Assembly (NCBI GenBank): GCA_045633565.1
Contig: JAZQYO010000016.1
Coordinates: forward strand, 1-44,264
Direction: 5' to 3'
DNA length: 44,264 nucleotides
Origin: RGIG7450 sp045633565
GTDB lineage: Bacteria; Bacillota; Clostridia; RUG12999
The notes beneath the pieces are model-generated. The model was not told the DNA's origin. It did no database searches and was given only the letters and a program-made list of their open reading frames with translations. Shown in pieces: positions 6,299-15,135 of this stretch. A program made the translations under genes and the position numbers. How positions within the stretch are numbered: position 1 is the stretch's first letter; every line of letters starts with the position of its first letter.

Positions 6299-7486
6299 TT
6301 ATTTTTTATAACTAAACATTTGCGTTGTGTAAAAACCGTGTTCTGAATTTTTATTATAGCTTATACCCACACCGGCAAAGGTTGCTTTTTCATGAAGCAG
6401 ATTTGCACGATTATCAGATGAGTTAAGCAATAAATCAAAAGTGTTGATGGGGGAATATTCGCCCTTTTCAATACTTTCGGTACATGCATAATATTCGCCT
6501 TTGGCATTGTCATATCTGTCCCACGGAGTCTGATTTGTCTTGTTAATGTGACTGAAATAATTGTTACCCGCCATATCTTTTGAATGAGCACGGCTTACTT
6601 TGCTTGCGGTTTTATCTTCTGTCAGAACAGACAAATTATTTTTAAAACGGAATGCGTTTGTAATATCGGAAACCTCAAGTTCTGCTGCATTGCCGGCAGT
6701 GGAGATGTTTTCTTTCAAAAGTTTATCAGAACCATATACAGAGCCAACCCATATTCCATAAACGGTATTGCCATTTAAGCTATCCACATACACACGGGAG
6801 TCGGGTATGACAATTTCAGTTGAGAGAACATCGCCATATTTGATTCCACCATCAAATGTAAAATCAGTAAAAGCAGTATATATACTTATAACCTTGCCAT
6901 CGAGAACGCCAACCATCATAAATTTTGAGTAGTCGCGGTTATATACATACCAATCAAATCGGTCGGTATTTGTGTCTATACGGTCAGGCTGTCCAAAAAC
7001 TGAAATAACACCTGAAACAGAATCACCTATAGTAATTTTATTATTACCGATGGTAACATAATGACGCTGGGTTACAACCTCAACAATACGCTCGTTGTGG
7101 TCCCACATCACAGCGGCATCAAGTGCCTCGGCGAGATATCTTACGGGAATTAGAATACGGCTGTCAACGTTTTTGACTGCAGCATCCATAGGAATTCTGA
7201 TACCATTTATATAAATGTTGGGGTCATTCTGAGTCATTTTAACGACTCTGTCCTCATAGGTTACGGTAGCGGTTTTTACAGAATCGTCCCAGGTTACTTC
7301 AGCACCTAAAACTTCAGCTGTTTTTCGGATTGGAACCATAGTACGGTCGGAAATAATAAGAGGTTTTACATCAAAAATGACCTCCGTGCCGTCAACTCTG
7401 ACCTCAATATCAGATGGTGCAGCTAAAACAGATGAGGCAGGCAGTAACAAAGTAAGAATAAGTAAAAATGCAAAAACTTTTTTCAT
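6299..7486 (-). CDS. Secreted protein with stalk (copper amine oxidase-like) and CAP domains
   Basis: The 395-aa exported protein has a signal peptide (MKKVFAFLLILTLLLPASS, cleaved near VLAAP). A stalk domain of the copper amine oxidase N-terminal type follows at about 25-140 (MVPIRKTAEVLGAEVTWDD, ILIPVRYLAEALDAAVMWD). The middle part resembles the CAP-associated domain, and the CAP/SCP domain (about 275-395) has SRAHSKDMAGNNYFSH and HGFYTTQMFSYKK. The stalk is not an enzyme; such modules are thought to anchor or space surface domains in Firmicutes. Related CAP proteins include spore-associated YkwD/SafA-partner types, but a spore role is not shown. It has its own consensus promoter. Confidence 0.85.
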   Translation of the reverse strand: MKKVFAFLLILTLLLPASSVLAAPSDIEVRVDGTEVIFDVKPLIISDRTMVPIRKTAEVLGAEVTWDDSVKTATVTYEDRVVKMTQNDPNIYINGIRIPMDAAVKNVDSRILIPVRYLAEALDAAVMWDHNERIVEVVTQRHYVTIGNNKITIGDSVSGVISVFGQPDRIDTNTDRFDWYVYNRDYSKFMMVGVLDGKVISIYTAFTDFTFDGGIKYGDVLSTEIVIPDSRVYVDSLNGNTVYGIWVGSVYGSDKLLKENISTAGNAAELEVSDITNAFRFKNNLSVLTEDKTASKVSRAHSKDMAGNNYFSHINKTNQTPWDRYDNAKGEYYACTESIEKGEYSPINTFDLLLNSSDNRANLLHEKATFAGVGISYNKNSEHGFYTTQMFSYKK

Positions 7487-7537
7487 TTAAATTCCCATAA
7501 CCTTTCTGTCGCATGGTTCGACTTTTTTCTACTTATT

Positions 7538-7566
7538 ATTTTATCATTATGCAGCAGTGGTGTCAA
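7538..7566 (-). promoter_or_regulatory. Sigma-A promoter of the stalk/CAP gene
   Basis: On the minus strand TTGACA (7561-7566), a 17-bp spacer and TAAAAT (7538-7543). Confidence 0.75.
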
Positions 7567-7597
7567 TAGATAATTTTGGGTTTGCCATGTATGAAAT

Positions 7598-8362
7598 TTA
7601 AACTCTGCCGATACATACTTTGCCGGCACTTGCAGATGCATGAATTATGTATCTGTCACCCATGGAGAGCATTACATGGCCGGGTGAATAAAGGATATCG
7701 GCGGGGCTTGCGAGATGCGCATTTTCTACAGAATAAACCGAAACAGGAAATGTTACCTTTGCCTGCTCGCTGCTTTGGCGTGGAAGAATAATTCCGCAAC
7801 AGGCAAAAGAGTACATAACTAAAGCTGAACAGTCAAGTCCACCGTTTTTTTCACCCCAGTCATAAGGGGTTTTAAGAAATTTTACTGCCTGCGATAAAAC
7901 TGTGTTGCGGGAAAAGGGAAGATAACCGGTATGACACCCTTCCTTTGGCGGGCATTTTCTGAAACTGAGTGCAGAACCATCAAAATCAGGAATCTGAAGA
8001 TATCCGTCAACAAGAGGTATTTTACACGACATATAATAATCCACGCCACACAGAGTTATGGTCGGTTCGGTTATTACGCAAAAATGTTCCGGAAAGAAAA
8101 GCTCACGTGCCTGCTGATTGCTTATCAGAGCTATAGACGAAGAATCGACCCAGCCGGAAGCAACGTGAGATTTGATGTAGAAATAGTTTTCCCATTTATT
8201 TTGAATTTTGACAAGTGAAAAGGGGAGCAGTGCTGATTCCTGATTTATATCAAATCCGTCTGAATCAATATTTTCCTGGTTATTGTGCACACGACGGATA
8301 TTACACCTTTTGACAACCAGACCAAATACGGAATCGGTGCTAAAGTTTAATAAATTTTTCAC
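7598..8362 (-). CDS. NlpC/P60 family cell-wall peptidase with SH3-like domains
   Basis: The 254-aa predicted gamma-D-glutamyl-diamino acid endopeptidase has SH3-like N-terminal regions (about 10-145, with ...YIKSHVASGWVDSS). The NlpC/P60 domain at about 155-254 has catalytic Cys178 in GGLDCSALVMYSF, His229 in SPGHVMLS and His241 in YIIHAS. The layout resembles dipeptidyl-peptidase VI-type enzymes. There is no signal peptide, so it may act in the cytosol or mother cell on muropeptides. GTG is chosen because GGAGG stands eight bases before it; the upstream in-frame TTG overlaps that ribosome site. No promoter is obvious and it lies behind the terminator of the cysteine-rich gene, so expression by read-through is possible. 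Confidence 0.88.
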   Translation of the reverse strand: MKNLLNFSTDSVFGLVVKRCNIRRVHNNQENIDSDGFDINQESALLPFSLVKIQNKWENYFYIKSHVASGWVDSSSIALISNQQARELFFPEHFCVITEPTITLCGVDYYMSCKIPLVDGYLQIPDFDGSALSFRKCPPKEGCHTGYLPFSRNTVLSQAVKFLKTPYDWGEKNGGLDCSALVMYSFACCGIILPRQSSEQAKVTFPVSVYSVENAHLASPADILYSPGHVMLSMGDRYIIHASASAGKVCIGRV

Positions 8363-8375
8363 ATTGAATTCCTCC

Positions 8376-8407
8376 AAAAAAGCCGCCGGGAATTTTCTCC
8401 GGCGGCT
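8376..8407 (-). terminator. Terminator between the cysteine-rich gene and the NlpC/P60 gene
   Basis: AGCCGCCGG (8381-8389) and CCGGCGGCT (8399-8407) form a 9-bp GC-rich stem followed on the minus strand by six T. The T run directly abuts the GGAGG ribosome site of the next gene, so it could work as a partial terminator inside an operon. Confidence 0.85.
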
Positions 8408-8433
8408 ATAGTCAGTTTGCCGATTTTAAATAA

Positions 8434-9270
8434 TCAGCAAGGGTGACAGTGGTTATCATCGTAATCATTTTTCGGAGGGTAGAATTCGTCAAACGGAAAC
8501 TGGATTTTATCAAATAACGTGCAGGGGTCGTCATCAGAGGATGTGGCAACGCAATCTTTCTGTGGCAAACAGTAGTCATAGTATGGGATGAGCAGTTGAA
8601 CGCTTCTCTGAAGACGGGTAATGACAAAAATACCTATTGTAACATAAATTCGCTGAGTTTCGTTTGAAGTGCAAATATTACCGCCAATGCACTTGAGCAA
8701 ACATTCGGGAATGTCGGAAGCAGAAATGGACAGGTCACCATCATCGCCGTTTTCGCAACAGCAGTGGTCATTGTCACATTTTACTTCAACTATTTTTGCA
8801 TTGAGGGCAATAGGGTCAACTGTTTCCACAACGGCCTTTGGAAGATTGGTTTTTCGGGGTTCAAATGTATCGGCATCACCCGGCACATAGTTTGACGTGA
8901 AGACGTAAGCACTTCCTTCGGAACCAAAAAGTATAACTTTTTTGGTATAGGTTGCAATACCGTCTATGTAGTTTGCCTTTCCAAGACAGCTGCCAACCTC
9001 TAAAACTACATGGAAATAAAATGAGATGTCCACACTGAAATAGCCACGGTTAAAAGGCAGAGCCTCAACATCCGAGCTTGCCCATAAAATTTCGGCTTTG
9101 CGGAACTTAACAGATGTTGCCCTGTTTACAAGTGCCTGGTCCGACTCTGAAAAATAAACTCTTAAATCCTCCAGACATTCTTTGTCTTTACATATGTCGT
9201 AAACTTTTTCAGTTTGAATACAAACCGAATCTCTTGCACAGGACTGCGATGAATTTCTTTCTGCGCCCAC
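8434..9270 (-). CDS. Cysteine-rich protein, probable spore coat/exosporium component
   Basis: The 278-aa protein has 17 or so cysteines, many in clusters (CIQTEKVYDICKDKECLEDL near the start, DNDHCCCENGDD in the middle, NHCHPC at the end), and long beta-rich stretches (GYFSVDISFYFHVVLEV). There is no signal peptide or membrane helix. I recall similar conserved cysteine-rich proteins in Clostridia without a firm function. It starts with GTG seven bases after AAGGAGG. A sequence matching the sigma-K consensus lies 43 bp or so upstream, which suggests late mother-cell expression and a place in the spore coat. That role is an inference from promoter and composition only. Confidence 0.8.
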   Translation of the reverse strand: MGAERNSSQSCARDSVCIQTEKVYDICKDKECLEDLRVYFSESDQALVNRATSVKFRKAEILWASSDVEALPFNRGYFSVDISFYFHVVLEVGSCLGKANYIDGIATYTKKVILFGSEGSAYVFTSNYVPGDADTFEPRKTNLPKAVVETVDPIALNAKIVEVKCDNDHCCCENGDDGDLSISASDIPECLLKCIGGNICTSNETQRIYVTIGIFVITRLQRSVQLLIPYYDYCLPQKDCVATSSDDDPCTLFDKIQFPFDEFYPPKNDYDDNHCHPC

Positions 9271-9312
9271 TATAAAACCTCCTTAATTTTGATTTCCTTT
9301 CGGGCTCAGTAA

Positions 9313-9340
9313 TATAATATGCGGGCATTATGAAAAAAGT
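9313..9340 (-). promoter_or_regulatory. Sigma-K-like promoter of the cysteine-rich gene
   Basis: On the minus strand AC (9339-9340), 17 bases, then CATATTATA (9313-9321) matches the sigma-K pattern AC-N17-CATANNNTA. Nothing resembling a sigma-A pair is better placed. Confidence 0.5.
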
Positions 9341-9383
9341 GTGTAAATATTGTGAAAAATAAGAGTTGGAGATAATCTGGAGG

Positions 9384-9412
9384 TTGACAAAATGTAATAA
9401 TAGGTGTATAAT
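9384..9412 (+). promoter_or_regulatory. Full-consensus sigma-A promoter
   Basis: TTGACA (9384-9389), a 17-bp spacer and TATAAT (9407-9412), in front of the zinc-ribbon protein gene. Confidence 0.85.
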
Positions 9413-9448
9413 TTTTCTTATAAGTTTTAAAACAAGGAGGCATATAAT

Positions 9449-11344
9449 ATGATTTGTAAAAAATGCGGTGCGGAGTATTCGGATACTGAAGCAATATGTC
9501 CGGTATGTGGCGCAGAAACTGAGGAAACTAAAGCAGAAGAAATTGTTGAAGTAGAAGAAATTGAAGAAGTTGTTGAAGAAGCAGTTGAAACTACAGAAGA
9601 AACAGATGCACCTGCGGTGAAAAAGTCCAAAAAACCTTTATGGATTGTTCTTGTAGTTGCAGCGGTTATAATTGCGATAGCAGCAGCTATATTCGCGGTT
9701 GCTTCCAATCTTACATTTACAGGTGCGAAAGATGAACGTGCATCGGTATATGTTGTAACAAGAAAAGAAAGAAACAGAGTATATGCAAAAATCGGCGACA
9801 AAGAAGGTCAGTACATAAAATCTCTTGATGAAGATGAAACTTTCGCTAAAAACAGTGAATTTGTTGTTAAAAACAACAATATTTATTTCCTCAATGATGA
9901 GGGCGGTCTTTCCATTATGAATATGAAAAATGGAAAAACCAAGGTCATCGGTGATGATTTTAAAGCGGGAACACTTATGCTTTCTGCAAAAGGAAATACA
10001 ATTCTTTATGCTGGTGAAGATGGAATGCTTTATAAATCCAAAAGAGGCGGAAACGCAAAGGTAATTGCGAAAATCGGCAATGCTAACTTTGAAAATGGTC
10101 TGCCCAACTATGGATTTGTTGAAGGTACAAACGATGCATGGTATGCGCCGCTTGATACTGAAGGCGCTGTTACTGCAACTGCATACCTTGAATCGGGCGA
10201 AGCAATTGCAGAAAAAACAGCAGGGGTATTTCACGTTGGTAATGACGATGGTAAATATAATGTAGCATACATTATGGTTACAAAAGAAGAAAAAATTCAG
10301 CCTGAACCTGTAGAACCTGAAGAGGGTGAGGAAGCTGTTACTCCCGAGCCGATAATTAACAGAACTTATGCACTTATGGTTCATGAAGAAGGAAACGAAC
10401 CGGTTGTTTTAAATGACAATTATGTTAATACAGATTCCATTTCAATCCTTCGTAAAGAACGTAAAGGTGTTCTCTATATTGCCGATAAAGAAGAGCTGCC
10501 TGATGACGAAAATATGAGCATAGGAAGTATTGCCCCCGGAACGCTTTATTTCTATGAATTCGGCGGTAAAAAGATAACTCTCGAAACAGGTGTTTCGGTT
10601 GCGCTTGTTCTTGATGATTTAAACGGAGGAAACTATTTATATGACGCATCTGACAGAGCTGAAGATGAAACTATCGCTTATATGAAGGATAATAAACTTG
10701 CTCTTATCAGAGATTTTAAACCTGTAGAAAACCCGAAAGAGTTTGAATTTCTTACATCAAGCCCGGCATTTTATCATGATAACACATTTATCATTTACAA
10801 AGCTTATAACCCCACACCTGTAAGTGAAGAAGAACCGGCTGAAGGTGAAGAAGCAAAACAGCCTGAAAAAGCACCTGTAAAGCTTGTTTTCTCCAACCTG
10901 GTGGACGGCGCTTGGTCTGATTATACTGTTATTGCTGAAGATGTTGTGGAATATGTATATGACGAGGTTGGCAATAAAATTTACTATACGCTTATTGAGG
11001 GTGAAGATGCTACAAAACGTACTCTCTACTGCTATAATGTTGCATCAGCAGAAACTGTGAAAATTGATGATGATGCACTTAGCTTTATGTCAGTAACCAA
11101 TAAAGGAAAAGATTTCTATTACATTGGTGCGTTTAATGCAGAAACTCAGCTTGCTTCAATCAAGCTATACAAAGGTGCTGAACCCATAATCGTTGCTGAA
11201 AACTTAAGCGGCTGTCTGACGGCAGAGGATGGAACACCTTATATTATTGCTGCAGATGGCGACAGTAATGATATTTACTATGTTGAAGGCGATAAAACTT
11301 CACTTGTCTGCGAAAATATGACAAACATAATTTATGCCAGATAA
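9449..11344 (+). CDS. Zinc-ribbon membrane-anchored protein with large extracytoplasmic domain
   Basis: The 631-aa protein starts with a zinc ribbon (CKKC at 3-6, CPVC at 17-20) and an acidic Glu-rich linker (about 24-55). A single membrane helix (64-87, PLWIVLVVAAVIIAIAAAIF) follows, then about 540 extracytoplasmic residues. The outer part has repeated short beta motifs such as NNIYFLNDEGGLSIMN, GNTILYAGEDGMLYKS and NKIYYTLIEGEDATKRTLYCY, which suggest a beta-propeller of the DUF5050/TolB-like kind. The ribbon would be inside and the propeller outside, so signalling or surface scaffolding is possible, but no function is known. It has a perfect promoter, AAGGAGG nine bases from ATG, and its own terminator. 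Confidence 0.8.
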   Translation: MICKKCGAEYSDTEAICPVCGAETEETKAEEIVEVEEIEEVVEEAVETTEETDAPAVKKSKKPLWIVLVVAAVIIAIAAAIFAVASNLTFTGAKDERASVYVVTRKERNRVYAKIGDKEGQYIKSLDEDETFAKNSEFVVKNNNIYFLNDEGGLSIMNMKNGKTKVIGDDFKAGTLMLSAKGNTILYAGEDGMLYKSKRGGNAKVIAKIGNANFENGLPNYGFVEGTNDAWYAPLDTEGAVTATAYLESGEAIAEKTAGVFHVGNDDGKYNVAYIMVTKEEKIQPEPVEPEEGEEAVTPEPIINRTYALMVHEEGNEPVVLNDNYVNTDSISILRKERKGVLYIADKEELPDDENMSIGSIAPGTLYFYEFGGKKITLETGVSVALVLDDLNGGNYLYDASDRAEDETIAYMKDNKLALIRDFKPVENPKEFEFLTSSPAFYHDNTFIIYKAYNPTPVSEEEPAEGEEAKQPEKAPVKLVFSNLVDGAWSDYTVIAEDVVEYVYDEVGNKIYYTLIEGEDATKRTLYCYNVASAETVKIDDDALSFMSVTNKGKDFYYIGAFNAETQLASIKLYKGAEPIIVAENLSGCLTAEDGTPYIIAADGDSNDIYYVEGDKTSLVCENMTNIIYAR

Positions 11345-11360
11345 AAACTTAAAAAATAAA

Positions 11361-11396
11361 AACGGGAAAGAAGCAAATTTCTTTCCCGTTTTTTTT
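11361..11396 (+). terminator. Rho-independent terminator
   Basis: AACGGGAAAG (11361-11370) pairs with CTTTCCCGTT (11381-11390) and is followed by a run of T to 11396. Confidence 0.85.
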
Positions 11397-11405
11397 GCTA
11401 TTCTA

Positions 11406-11434
11406 TTGATTTTTATAAGATAATAGTATATAAT
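11406..11434 (+). promoter_or_regulatory. Sigma-A promoter of typA
   Basis: TTGATT (11406-11411), a 17-bp spacer and TATAAT (11429-11434). Confidence 0.7.
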
Positions 11435-11470
11435 ATATAGGTTAGAACATGTGATGAGGAGAAAACCGTT

Positions 11471-13291
11471 TTGATTAGAACTGATTTAAGAAACATAGCA
11501 ATTATAGCACACGTAGACCATGGTAAAACAACCCTTGTTGACGAACTGTTAAAACAGGGCGGTGCATATCGCCAGAATCAGGTTGTTCAGGAAAGGGTTA
11601 TGGACTCAAATGCGCTTGAAAGAGAGCGCGGAATAACCATTCTTGCAAAAAATACCGCGGTTCATTATAAAGACATAAAAATTAACATTGTAGATACCCC
11701 GGGGCATGCCGATTTTGGTGGCGAGGTAGAGCGTGTACTGAAAATGGTAAGCGGTGTACTTTTACTTGTAGACGCAGCTGAAGGTCCAATGCCGCAGACA
11801 AGGTTTGTTCTGCAGAGAGCACTTGAACTTGGACACAGGATTATTATTGTAGTCAATAAAATTGATAAACCGGATGCAAGACTCAGCGAGGTTGAAGATG
11901 AGATTTTAGAGCTTTTAATGGACCTTGAAGCAAGTGATGAGCAGCTTGACAGCCCTATTATTTACTGTTCTGCAAAAGAGGGTAAAGCAACGCTTGACCC
12001 CAGTAGCAGTAAAAACAACATGGAGGATTTATTTGAAACAATTGTAAATTATATTCCGGCTCCCGAAGGTGATGATGAGGGAGAATTGCAGGTTTTGGTG
12101 TCCTCTATTGACTATAATGAATATGTTGGAAGAATTGCTATCGGAAGAATTGAAAGAGGCGTTTTAAAAGAAAACTCCGAAATCATGGTGTCTGACTATT
12201 ATACTACAAAAGACCCTTACAAAAGCAAGGTTGTTAAAATTTATCAGATAGACGGACTTTCGAGAGTCCCAGTTGAATCTGCCAAAATGGGTGATATAGT
12301 TTGTTTTTCGGGCATTGATAATATTACAATCGGGGATACAGTAACATCGGTAGATGCCGTTGAGCCTCTCCCGTTTGTAAAAATCAGTGAGCCTACAATT
12401 CAGATGACCTTTGCGGTAAATGACAGTCCGTTTGCGGGCAGAGAAGGTAAATTTGTAACCTCACGCCAGCTGCACGACAGATTGTTCAGAGAGCTTTTAA
12501 AGGATGTATCGCTCAGGGTTGAAGAAGGTGAAACCACTGACAGCTTTAATGTTTCGGGCAGAGGGGAAATGCACCTTTCCATTCTCATTGAAACCATGCG
12601 CCGTGAGGGATATGAATTTTCGGTAAGTACTCCTAAAGTACTGATGAAAAAAGAGGGCGACCAGACACTTGAACCTTTTGAAAAAATTGTCATAGACGTT
12701 CCGGAAGAATATCTTGGAAGCGTTATGGAAAAAATGGGACAGCGAAAAGCTGAGCTTGTGCAGATGGCTCCCCAGGGCAGCAGAATGAGAGTGGAGTATA
12801 TAATTCCCAGCCGTGGACTATTCGGTTACAGAAATGAATTTATGACAGATACTCACGGTGAGGGTGTGCTTAATGCACTCTTCTGCGGATATAAACCCTA
12901 TAAAGGTGAAATTCAGGGCAGACTCACAGGTTCGCTTATAGTATTTGAATCGGGTGAATCCATAACTTATGGTCTTTACAATGCCCAAGGCAGAGGAACG
13001 CTCTTTATCGGGCCGGGAGTTCCGGTTTACGAGGGTATGGTAATCGGTGTATCACCAAAATCGGAGGACATTGCGGTTAATGTCTGCAAGAAAAAGCAGG
13101 CTACCAACATGCGTGCAGCAGGTAGTGACGAAGCACTCAGACTCATTCCGCCCAAAATAATGAGCCTTGAAGAATCGCTTGAATTTATAGCTGAGGATGA
13201 GCTACTTGAGGTTACACCCGAAAACATCAGAATACGCAAAAGAATACTGGATAATACGCTCCGTCTAAAGGCAGTAAACAGACACAAGTAA
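11471..13291 (+). CDS. typA: Ribosome-associated translational GTPase TypA/BipA
   Basis: TypA is an EF-G-like GTPase that binds the ribosome and supports subunit assembly and stress growth. The P-loop is HVDHGKT (14-20), followed by DTPGHADF and NKID. Domain II and the EF-G-like domains III and V follow, then the TypA-specific C-terminal domain (GLFGYRNEFMTDTHGEG). The length of 606 aa is typical. Translation starts at TTG, nine bases after AGGAG (11457-11461); no ATG is available at the family start. It is a single gene with its own promoter; the next promoter begins three bases after its stop. Confidence 0.97.
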   Translation: MIRTDLRNIAIIAHVDHGKTTLVDELLKQGGAYRQNQVVQERVMDSNALERERGITILAKNTAVHYKDIKINIVDTPGHADFGGEVERVLKMVSGVLLLVDAAEGPMPQTRFVLQRALELGHRIIIVVNKIDKPDARLSEVEDEILELLMDLEASDEQLDSPIIYCSAKEGKATLDPSSSKNNMEDLFETIVNYIPAPEGDDEGELQVLVSSIDYNEYVGRIAIGRIERGVLKENSEIMVSDYYTTKDPYKSKVVKIYQIDGLSRVPVESAKMGDIVCFSGIDNITIGDTVTSVDAVEPLPFVKISEPTIQMTFAVNDSPFAGREGKFVTSRQLHDRLFRELLKDVSLRVEEGETTDSFNVSGRGEMHLSILIETMRREGYEFSVSTPKVLMKKEGDQTLEPFEKIVIDVPEEYLGSVMEKMGQRKAELVQMAPQGSRMRVEYIIPSRGLFGYRNEFMTDTHGEGVLNALFCGYKPYKGEIQGRLTGSLIVFESGESITYGLYNAQGRGTLFIGPGVPVYEGMVIGVSPKSEDIAVNVCKKKQATNMRAAGSDEALRLIPPKIMSLEESLEFIAEDELLEVTPENIRIRKRILDNTLRLKAVNRHK

Positions 13292-13293
13292 TA

Positions 13294-13322
13294 TTGACTT
13301 GAAATGGCGTATTTAGTATAAT
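13294..13322 (+). promoter_or_regulatory. Sigma-A promoter of the pgm-hisS-aspS-ABC operon
   Basis: TTGACT (13294-13299), a 17-bp spacer and TATAAT (13317-13322). Transcription should start near 13329, which argues against the ATG at that position as start of the next gene. Confidence 0.75.
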
Positions 13323-13382
13323 AAATATATGTCCTTGGAGAGGGACTTTAAAAACTACTACTATTTTTTGAGGATTATGTGT

Positions 13383-15122
13383 ATGTTGGATTTTAAAAAT
13401 GAATACTTAAAATGGATTAACAGTGACTACACAGATGATAACACAAAAAACGAGCTGAAATCTATTGCTGATAATGAAAATGAAATAAAAGAAAGATTTT
13501 ATAAACATTTGGAATTTGGTACAGCAGGTATAAGAGGAATTTTAGGTGCAGGTACCAACAGAATGAATGTATATATTGTGCGCAGAGTTACACAGGGCCT
13601 TGCAAACTTTATTTGTGCACAGGGTGAAGAAGCTAAAAACCGTGGCGTTGCCATTTCCTATGATTCAAGAATTATGTCAGATGTTTTTGCAAACGAAACG
13701 GCGTGCGTTCTTGCAGCAAACGGAATCAAGGTTTATCTTTCAAACAGACTTCGTCCCGTGCCAATGCTTTCTTTTGCAATAAGACATTTTAATGCCATAA
13801 ACGGTATTATGATAACTGCAAGTCACAACCCCCCCGAGCATAACGGATACAAGGTTTACGGCGAGGATGGCGGTCAGCTTAATCCGGGTGATGCAGAAAC
13901 AGTTTTAAACGAAATTGAAAAGCTTGACCTTCCGGGCGAAGTGAAAACATGCTCGATAGATGAAGGAATAAGTAAAGGGCTTATAGTTATTTTCGGCGAA
14001 AATCTTGACAATGCATATTATGAAAAGGCATTGTCTCTGAGGATTAACCCCGAGGCAGTAAGAATAGTTGCTGATGATTTCAAGCTTGTTTACACACCAA
14101 TTCATGGCAGCGGTAACATTCCTGTCAGAAAAATTCTTGAAATGTCGGGGTTTAAAAATGTTCACATTGTTCGTGAGCAGGAAGAACCGGACGGTAGATT
14201 CCCCACAGTAAAATCTCCTAATCCGGAATACAGGGAAACTCTTGAAATGGCAATTGACCTTGCCAAAAGAGAAAATATTGACCTTGTAATAGGAACCGAC
14301 CCTGACAGTGACCGAATGGGCATTGCCGTAAGAGACGCTGAGGGTGAATATCATGCTCTTACAGGAAATATGGTTGGAGCACTTTTAACAGAATATATTC
14401 TTGCAAATATGAGTGCGTCAGGCGAACTTCCCAAAAACGGTGTGATTATGAAATCCATTGTTTCAAGTAAAATGCCAAATGCCATCTGTAAACATTACGA
14501 TACAGAATGCGTTGACGTTTATACAGGGTTTAAATTCTTTGCTGAAAAGATAAAAGAATATGAAAAAAAGGGAGATAAAAAATATCTTTTCGGATTTGAG
14601 GAAAGTTACGGTTATCTTCTTGGAACTTATGTAAGAGATAAGGATGCAGTAACGGCGTCTATGATTACAGCTGAAATGGCGGCGTGGTATAAACTGCGTG
14701 GAATGACTCTGTATGAGGGCCTGCTTGAAATATACAAAAAATATGGCACATATAGAGAACGCCTCATTCAGATTTCTCTTGAGGGCATTGAAGGAAGCGA
14801 AAGAATTAAGCGTATTATGGCTCAGATGAGAAACAATCCGCCAAAGACTGTTGCGGGTATTGCGCTTGAAAAATATAACGACCACCTCACCGGCGTGAGC
14901 AAAAATGTAATTACCGGTCAGCAGACTAAAATAGACATGATACCATCTGATGTTTTGGTGTATGAGCTTGAAAACGAAACATGGTTTGCAGCCCGTCCTT
15001 CGGGAACAGAACCCAAAATCAAGTTTTACCTTGGTACAAAATCAAGCAGTATTAAAGCGGCCGAAGCTGCGCTGGACGATTTGGAAAGCTATATTCGCTC
15101 GGTAATAGATTCAGTGAAATAA
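13383..15122 (+). CDS. Phosphoglucomutase/phosphomannomutase (alpha-D-phosphohexomutase)
   Basis: This enzyme interconverts hexose 1- and 6-phosphates, linking glycolysis with cell-envelope sugar synthesis. The active serine is Ser147 in TASHNPPEHNGYKVYG, the Mg-binding loop is DPDSDR (306-311) and the phosphate-binding RPSGTEPKIKFY lies near the end. I chose ATG 13383 (579 aa) because GAGG stands nine bases before it; the frame is open from 13329, but that ATG sits at the predicted transcription start and has no ribosome site. The length matches Firmicute PgcA-type enzymes. It is first gene of a long operon, 13 bp before hisS. Confidence 0.93.
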   Translation: MLDFKNEYLKWINSDYTDDNTKNELKSIADNENEIKERFYKHLEFGTAGIRGILGAGTNRMNVYIVRRVTQGLANFICAQGEEAKNRGVAISYDSRIMSDVFANETACVLAANGIKVYLSNRLRPVPMLSFAIRHFNAINGIMITASHNPPEHNGYKVYGEDGGQLNPGDAETVLNEIEKLDLPGEVKTCSIDEGISKGLIVIFGENLDNAYYEKALSLRINPEAVRIVADDFKLVYTPIHGSGNIPVRKILEMSGFKNVHIVREQEEPDGRFPTVKSPNPEYRETLEMAIDLAKRENIDLVIGTDPDSDRMGIAVRDAEGEYHALTGNMVGALLTEYILANMSASGELPKNGVIMKSIVSSKMPNAICKHYDTECVDVYTGFKFFAEKIKEYEKKGDKKYLFGFEESYGYLLGTYVRDKDAVTASMITAEMAAWYKLRGMTLYEGLLEIYKKYGTYRERLIQISLEGIEGSERIKRIMAQMRNNPPKTVAGIALEKYNDHLTGVSKNVITGQQTKIDMIPSDVLVYELENETWFAARPSGTEPKIKFYLGTKSSSIKAAEAALDDLESYIRSVIDSVK

Positions 15123-15135
15123 GGAATGAATTAAT

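Noticed and set aside
6299..7486. Copper amine oxidase enzyme
   Set aside because: Only the non-catalytic N-terminal stalk-type domain is present; the oxidase domain and its cofactor tyrosine are absent.
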